Shown here one piece after another: positions 60,364 through 64,000 of a DNA stretch of 64,000 nucleotides. This stretch comes from Kribbella sandramycini. GTDB taxonomy: Bacteria > Actinomycetota > Actinomycetes > Propionibacteriales > Kribbellaceae. The stretch spans positions 186,001-250,000 of the forward strand of contig NZ_JABJRC010000005.1 in NCBI RefSeq assembly GCF_013131805.1, read 5' to 3'. Position 1 is the first letter of the stretch, and every line of letters starts with the position of its first letter. The translations under genes were made by a program, and so were the position numbers. Below the pieces are notes generated by a model. The model was not told the DNA's origin. It made no database searches and was given only the letters and a program-made list of their open reading frames with translations.

Positions 60364-60381
60364 TGCTTGCAATTGCAAGCA
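60364..60381. promoter_or_regulatory. 18-base perfect palindrome, candidate operator of the HTH regulator
   Basis: TGCTTGCAATTGCAAGCA is fully self-complementary and AT-rich relative to its surroundings. It lies between the HTH regulator start (60342) and the convergent-side asparaginase end (60422), where the regulator's promoter must be. Confidence 0.6.
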
Positions 60382-60421
60382 GACTGCCCGTGACCTCACT
60401 CACGCACTGGGTAATGCGCTG

Positions 60422-61378
60422 TTAACCGAAGGTCGGCGCGTGCGGACGGACCGAGCCGACCGGCTGCCCGCCACCGAGCAGCGGGAACTGCTCCTGGACG
60501 TCGAGCACGTCGTGCTCCAGCCCGAGCTTGCGGAGCACGGCGGCCATCACGACCGCGCGCGCCCGCGGCGTACCGTCCTCGATCTTGACCGCGATCCCGC
60601 GGCCGTCCTCGAGACCGACGGCGTACACGGCCTCGGCGCCGACCTTGCCGAACAGGCCCGGGATCGCGCGCATCAGGGCCGCCTCGTCGCGAGTAGTGCC
60701 ACTGGCGTACTCCGGGTGGGCACGGAAGGCGTCCTTGACGCGGGCTTCGAGCGTGCCGGGCTGGGCGGCGGCGAAGAGGCCGAAGGAGCGGGCCAGCCCG
60801 GCCAGGCTGATCGCGAGGATGGGCGCGCCACAGCCGTCGACGGCGACGTACGAGATCTTCTCGCCGGCGATGTCCTCGACGGCGGTCCGGATGACCTGCT
60901 GGACCGGGTGGTCAGGCGCGCGGTAGGTGTCGATCGGCCAGCCGTTGCGGACGCAGGTGAGCAGCATCGCGGCATGCTTGCCGGAGCAGTTCATCGTGAT
61001 CGGCTCCTGGCCGTGCCCGGCACGCACCCAGGCGTCGCGGACGGCGTCCTCGATCGGGTACGCCGGCGGCGTCTGCAGCGCCGACTCGTCGAGCTCGGCC
61101 AGCGCGAGGATCTCCCGGACGCCATCCAGGTGGAACGGCTCCCCGGAGTGCGAGGCGCCCGCGAGCGCGAGCAGCTTGCCGTCCAGGTCGAGGCCGTGCC
61201 GGAGCATGCCGACGGCCTGCATCGGCTTGTTCGACGAGCGCGGGAACATCGGCTCGTCGACGATCCCGGCCGACCACGCGACACTGCCGTCGGGATCGGT
61301 CACCACGACGGAGCCACGGTGGTGGCCCTCGACGAAACCACTACGGACGACGTCGGCCAGGATCACAGGTTCGGTCAC
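60422..61378 (-). CDS. Asparaginase (type II-like, AsnA/thermolabile family)
   Basis: 318-residue protein of the PF06089 asparaginase family. Motifs 'VVRSGFVEGHHRGSVVVTDP', 'FPRSSNKPMQAVGML' (Ser/Lys resembling a beta-lactamase-type site), 'MNCSGKHAAMLLTCVRNGWP' and 'AVDGCGAPILAISLAGLARS' are typical. It would hydrolyse L-asparagine to aspartate. No signal peptide. GTG start at 61378. Confidence 0.9.
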   Translation of the reverse strand: MTEPVILADVVRSGFVEGHHRGSVVVTDPDGSVAWSAGIVDEPMFPRSSNKPMQAVGMLRHGLDLDGKLLALAGASHSGEPFHLDGVREILALAELDESALQTPPAYPIEDAVRDAWVRAGHGQEPITMNCSGKHAAMLLTCVRNGWPIDTYRAPDHPVQQVIRTAVEDIAGEKISYVAVDGCGAPILAISLAGLARSFGLFAAAQPGTLEARVKDAFRAHPEYASGTTRDEAALMRAIPGLFGKVGAEAVYAVGLEDGRGIAVKIEDGTPRARAVVMAAVLRKLGLEHDVLDVQEQFPLLGGGQPVGSVRPHAPTFG

Positions 61379-61437
61379 GGCTGAAACTGTACGGCCTGGA
61401 TGTCAGGAGCAAAAAGCGGTCATGCGGATGATCCGGC

Positions 61438-62430
61438 TCACAGCCGGGCGCGCACGTGCAACCCGACCTCGGGGTCGACCAGCAGCTCCTGTGTCGCGGT
61501 CACGGTCGGCTGCTCGTCGGCGGTCACCTCCAGCAGGGCCTCCGGGTCGACATTGCGCTTCACCAGCGCGAGCGCGATCGGCCCGAGCTCGTGATGGCGG
61601 GCCGCGGACCCGATGAACCCGATCTGCTTCTCGCCCACGCGGACGGCGTACCCGTGCACGGGCAGGTGATCCACCGACCCGTCCAGCAGCAGGCGCACCA
61701 GCCGCCGCGGCGGGCGGCCGAGGTTGTGCACCCGGGCGACCGTCTCCTGCCCGCGGTAGCACCCCTTGTTCAGATGGACGCCGATCCCCAGCCAGCCGAT
61801 CTCGTTCGGAATCGCACGCTCGTCGGTGTCGAGCCCGAAGCGCGGGTGCCCGGCCTCGATCCGCAGCGCCTCGTACGCCCAGATGCCCGCGGCCGGCCCC
61901 TCCAGCGCGCCCAGCTCGGCCCGCGGCAGGAACACCTCATGACCGCCGAGCGAGTCCTCCCCGCTGCGCGTCAGGTGCTCACCCTGCGCGGGCCCGGGCC
62001 GCCAGACGATCGCGTACTCATCCGTCACGTCGGTGATCTCCACCCGCGACATGAACACCATCTTCTGCAGCCATTCGACCAGCGCAGCCGCCGCGCCAGG
62101 CTCGGTGTGCAGCCAGAAGGTCTCACCGGTGTCGACGCCGTACATCACATGCTCGACATGCCCCGTCGGCGACAACAGCAGCGCCGTCGTCGACGTACCG
62201 GGCTTGAGACCCTCGAAGTACTGCGAAGTCAACGCATGCAGCCACGTCAGCCGATCCGGCCCGCTGATCGTCACCACGTCCCGATGCGACAGGTCGACGA
62301 ACGCCTCCCCCGCCACGATCGCCCGCTGCTCCCGCAGATCCGACCCGTAATGCGCGGCAACCCCCGCGTCGATCCCGTCGGCCGCAACCGCCGCGGGCCG
62401 ATCCAACAGCGGACTGCGCTTCGATGACAT
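61438..62430 (-). CDS. ygfZ: Folate-binding YgfZ-family protein
   Basis: 330-residue GcvT-like protein involved, in other bacteria, in maintaining iron-sulfur enzymes. The family signature 'HLNKGCYRGQETVARVHNLG' with its Cys is present (about residue 240), preceded by 'DLSHRDVVTISGPDRLTWLH'. ATG at 62430 is chosen because the upstream frame lies in a repeat-like interval and has no family match. Confidence 0.9.
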   Translation of the reverse strand: MSSKRSPLLDRPAAVAADGIDAGVAAHYGSDLREQRAIVAGEAFVDLSHRDVVTISGPDRLTWLHALTSQYFEGLKPGTSTTALLLSPTGHVEHVMYGVDTGETFWLHTEPGAAAALVEWLQKMVFMSRVEITDVTDEYAIVWRPGPAQGEHLTRSGEDSLGGHEVFLPRAELGALEGPAAGIWAYEALRIEAGHPRFGLDTDERAIPNEIGWLGIGVHLNKGCYRGQETVARVHNLGRPPRRLVRLLLDGSVDHLPVHGYAVRVGEKQIGFIGSAARHHELGPIALALVKRNVDPEALLEVTADEQPTVTATQELLVDPEVGLHVRARL

Positions 62431-62458
62431 ATCACCAGAGTACGTCGTGGACATGAAG

Positions 62459-62542
62459 GACAGGACGTACATGCCTACGCAGGCCGCCGCCCAGGCGGGG
62501 GCGGGCGCCGACAGCGCCGCGATGCGGCGTCTACGTCCTGTC
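62459..62542. repeat. Inverted repeat upstream of ygfZ
   Basis: GACAGGACGTA (62459-62469) and TACGTCCTGTC (62532-62542) are perfect inverted repeats 62 bases apart in the gap between ygfZ and the symporter gene. Could be a protein site or part of a larger RNA structure; no coding region is supported. Confidence 0.5.
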
Positions 62543-62557
62543 GTTCGTGCAGGCATG

Positions 62558-62594
62558 ACACTGCCCGCCGGGCTGTGGCTCCGGCGGGCAGTGT
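62558..62594. terminator. Strong hairpin downstream of dicarboxylate symporter gene
   Basis: ACACTGCCCGCCGG pairs perfectly with CCGGCGGGCAGTGT around a nine-base loop, 20 bases beyond the symporter stop. No U tract on the relevant strand, as usual in high-GC actinobacteria. Confidence 0.7.
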
Positions 62595-62613
62595 GGGGGG
62601 GTGGGAAGGGTGG

Positions 62614-63978
62614 TCAGTGGGTGCCGGCGGGGGTGGCGGGTTTCTGCGGGACGTCGCCGGCGTGGGTGTCACCGGCGGCGAAGGCGGCCTCGTCGAAGGG
62701 ATCCTCACCGGCGAAGACCTGGCGAGCCTGGTCCTTGTCGAAGTCCTTGACCCAATGGCCGACCAGGACGGTCGCGACCGCGTTACCGGCGAAGTTGGTC
62801 AGAGCGCGGGCCTCGGACATGAAGCGGTCGATGCCGACGATCAGGCCGACGCCGTCGACCAGCTCGGGGCGGTGCGACTGCAGGCCGCCGGCCAGCGTGG
62901 CCAGACCGGCGCCGGTGACGCCGGCGGCGCCCTTGGAGGCGACGATCATGAACAGCAGCAGGGAGATCTGCTGACCGAGCGAGAACGGCGTGTCCATCGC
63001 CTCGGCGATGAACAGCGACGCCATGGTCAGGTAGATCGCGGTGCCGTCCAGGTTGAACGAGTAACCGGTCGGGACGGTGATACCGACGACCGACTTACCC
63101 ACGCCGAGGTGTTCCATCTTGCCGATCAGCCGCGGCAGCGCGGTCTCGGACGACGAGCTGGACACGATCAGCAGGAACTCGCGGCCCAGGTACTTGAGCA
63201 GCTGGAAGATCGAGATCCCGGTGACCACCTTGAGAATGGCGCCCAGGACCAGGAAGACGAACAGTGCGCAGGTGATGTAGAAGGCGGCCATGATCTTCAG
63301 CAGGCTGACCAGCGCGGTCGAGCCGGCCGCGCCGACGACGGCGGCCAGCGCGCCGAAGGCGCCGATCGGGGCGGTCCACATGATCATCGACAGGATCTTG
63401 AAGACCAGCCGCTGGATGTGCCCGATCCCGTCCAGGATCGGCTGGCCCTTCGAGCCCATCGCCTGCAGCGCGAAGCCCACCAGCAGCGCCACCAGGACGG
63501 TCTGGAGAACCTCACCCTCGGTCAGCGAGGAGAGCAGCGACTTCGGGATGATGCCGAGGATGAAGTCGGTCGTCGACTCGTGCGCGCCGGAGGCCTGCTT
63601 CTGCCCCGCTTCACGCAGCTTGTCGGTCAGGTTCAGGCCGGAGCCGGGCTGGACCAGGTTGCCGACGACCAGACCGATGGCCAGGGCAACCGTCGACATC
63701 ACCAGGAAGTAGATGAGGGCAAGGCCACCGACCTTGCCGACGGACGCCGCCTGGCGGACCGAGCCGATGCCGATCACCAGCGTGCAGAAGATGATCGGGC
63801 TGATCAGCATCTTGATCAGGTTCACGAACCCGGTGCCGAGCGGTTTCAGCTCGACCGCGAAACTCGGGAACAGCAGACCGACGCCGATGCCGAGCAGAGC
63901 GGCGACGATGACGGCGATGTAGAGGAAGTGCGTCCGGTCGTTGCGGACCGGAGTCGGGCGGGGTTCGGTCGTGGCCAT
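62614..63978 (-). CDS. dctA: C4-dicarboxylate/cation symporter, DctA family
   Basis: 454-residue membrane transporter of the DAACS family, importing succinate, fumarate or malate with protons or sodium (other members take glutamate). Eight membrane helices plus two re-entrant loops are indicated; diagnostic are 'FVNLIKMLISPIIFCTLVIG', the Ser-rich loop 'LLIVSSSSSETALPRLIGKM' and 'VPTGYSFNLDGTAIYLTMAS'. ATG at 63978 leaves only 22 bases to the window end, so its promoter is outside the view. Confidence 0.93.
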   Translation of the reverse strand: MATTEPRPTPVRNDRTHFLYIAVIVAALLGIGVGLLFPSFAVELKPLGTGFVNLIKMLISPIIFCTLVIGIGSVRQAASVGKVGGLALIYFLVMSTVALAIGLVVGNLVQPGSGLNLTDKLREAGQKQASGAHESTTDFILGIIPKSLLSSLTEGEVLQTVLVALLVGFALQAMGSKGQPILDGIGHIQRLVFKILSMIMWTAPIGAFGALAAVVGAAGSTALVSLLKIMAAFYITCALFVFLVLGAILKVVTGISIFQLLKYLGREFLLIVSSSSSETALPRLIGKMEHLGVGKSVVGITVPTGYSFNLDGTAIYLTMASLFIAEAMDTPFSLGQQISLLLFMIVASKGAAGVTGAGLATLAGGLQSHRPELVDGVGLIVGIDRFMSEARALTNFAGNAVATVLVGHWVKDFDKDQARQVFAGEDPFDEAAFAAGDTHAGDVPQKPATPAGTH

Positions 63979-64000
63979 GTAGGACTCCTGTATCGGCCGT

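Noticed and set aside
62447..62974. Plus-strand frame beginning MDMKDRTYMPTQ
   Set aside because: It runs through the inverted repeat and hairpin and into the antisense of dctA; no family resemblance.

Overview
The window is high-GC actinobacterial DNA: nearly every codon ends in G or C, GTG/TTG starts are common, and the long opposite-strand reading frames typical of such genomes are abundant. Mycothiol synthesis (mshA), CarD, the gpmA-phoU-senX3-regX3-carD-ispD-ispF block and an HTH-HbhA-DUF2516 block are all actinobacterial hallmarks. The mix of genes would suit a soil actinomycete of the Nocardioidaceae/Kribbellaceae type (a Kribbella-like genome is my best guess, not proven). I saw no rRNA, tRNA, CRISPR array, insertion sequence or phage.

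Layout. 0-4.3 kb: a sugar ABC importer (two permeases, lipoprotein binding protein) with its LacI regulator. 4.4-9.5 kb: a DUF4032 kinase-like protein, a damaged SigE-type sigma factor and frameshifted partner, then an acyl-CoA dehydrogenase/SDR operon divergent from a TetR regulator. 9.5-14.3 kb: DUF4240 protein, PhoD-like phosphatase, tandem secreted S1 proteases, a VapC/Phd toxin-antitoxin pair. 14.3-16.7 kb: rlmB and cysS. 16.8-33.0 kb, the most unusual part: four paralogous membrane-anchored HEYxH zinc metallopeptidases, two DUF2207 membrane proteins each divergent from one of them, a C39-like protease, a 1310-residue Pls-type (poly-lysine synthetase-like) NRPS and, directly behind it, an M1 aminopeptidase. 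33-36.6 kb: LysR/nitrilase pair, ispF, ispD, carD. 36.9-43.9 kb: two lipoproteins, regX3/senX3 divergent from phoU across a PHO box, a repeat-filled gap, gpmA and YbjN. 43.9-49.5 kb: mshA, a membrane protein, an SDR, an erythromycin-esterase-like protein, an FAD monooxygenase. 49.7-52.3 kb: typA and an L,D-transpeptidase. 52.3-58 kb: a second repeat-rich gap and a six-gene minus-strand operon joining a NarL/DesK-type two-component system to four exported or membrane proteins with His-rich stretches (metal, perhaps copper, handling). 58-64 kb: second L,D-transpeptidase, DUF2516-HbhA-HTH group, asparaginase, YgfZ and a C4-dicarboxylate symporter.

Working together: senX3/regX3/phoU form the phosphate-response unit; ispD/ispF feed MEP isoprenoid synthesis; the Pls-like enzyme and M1 peptidase look like a maker/trimmer pair for an isopeptide homopolymer; the surrounding surface proteases and DUF2207 proteins form a cell-envelope block built by duplication. 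Several operator-like palindromes, a PHO box and an iron box could be read directly and are listed.
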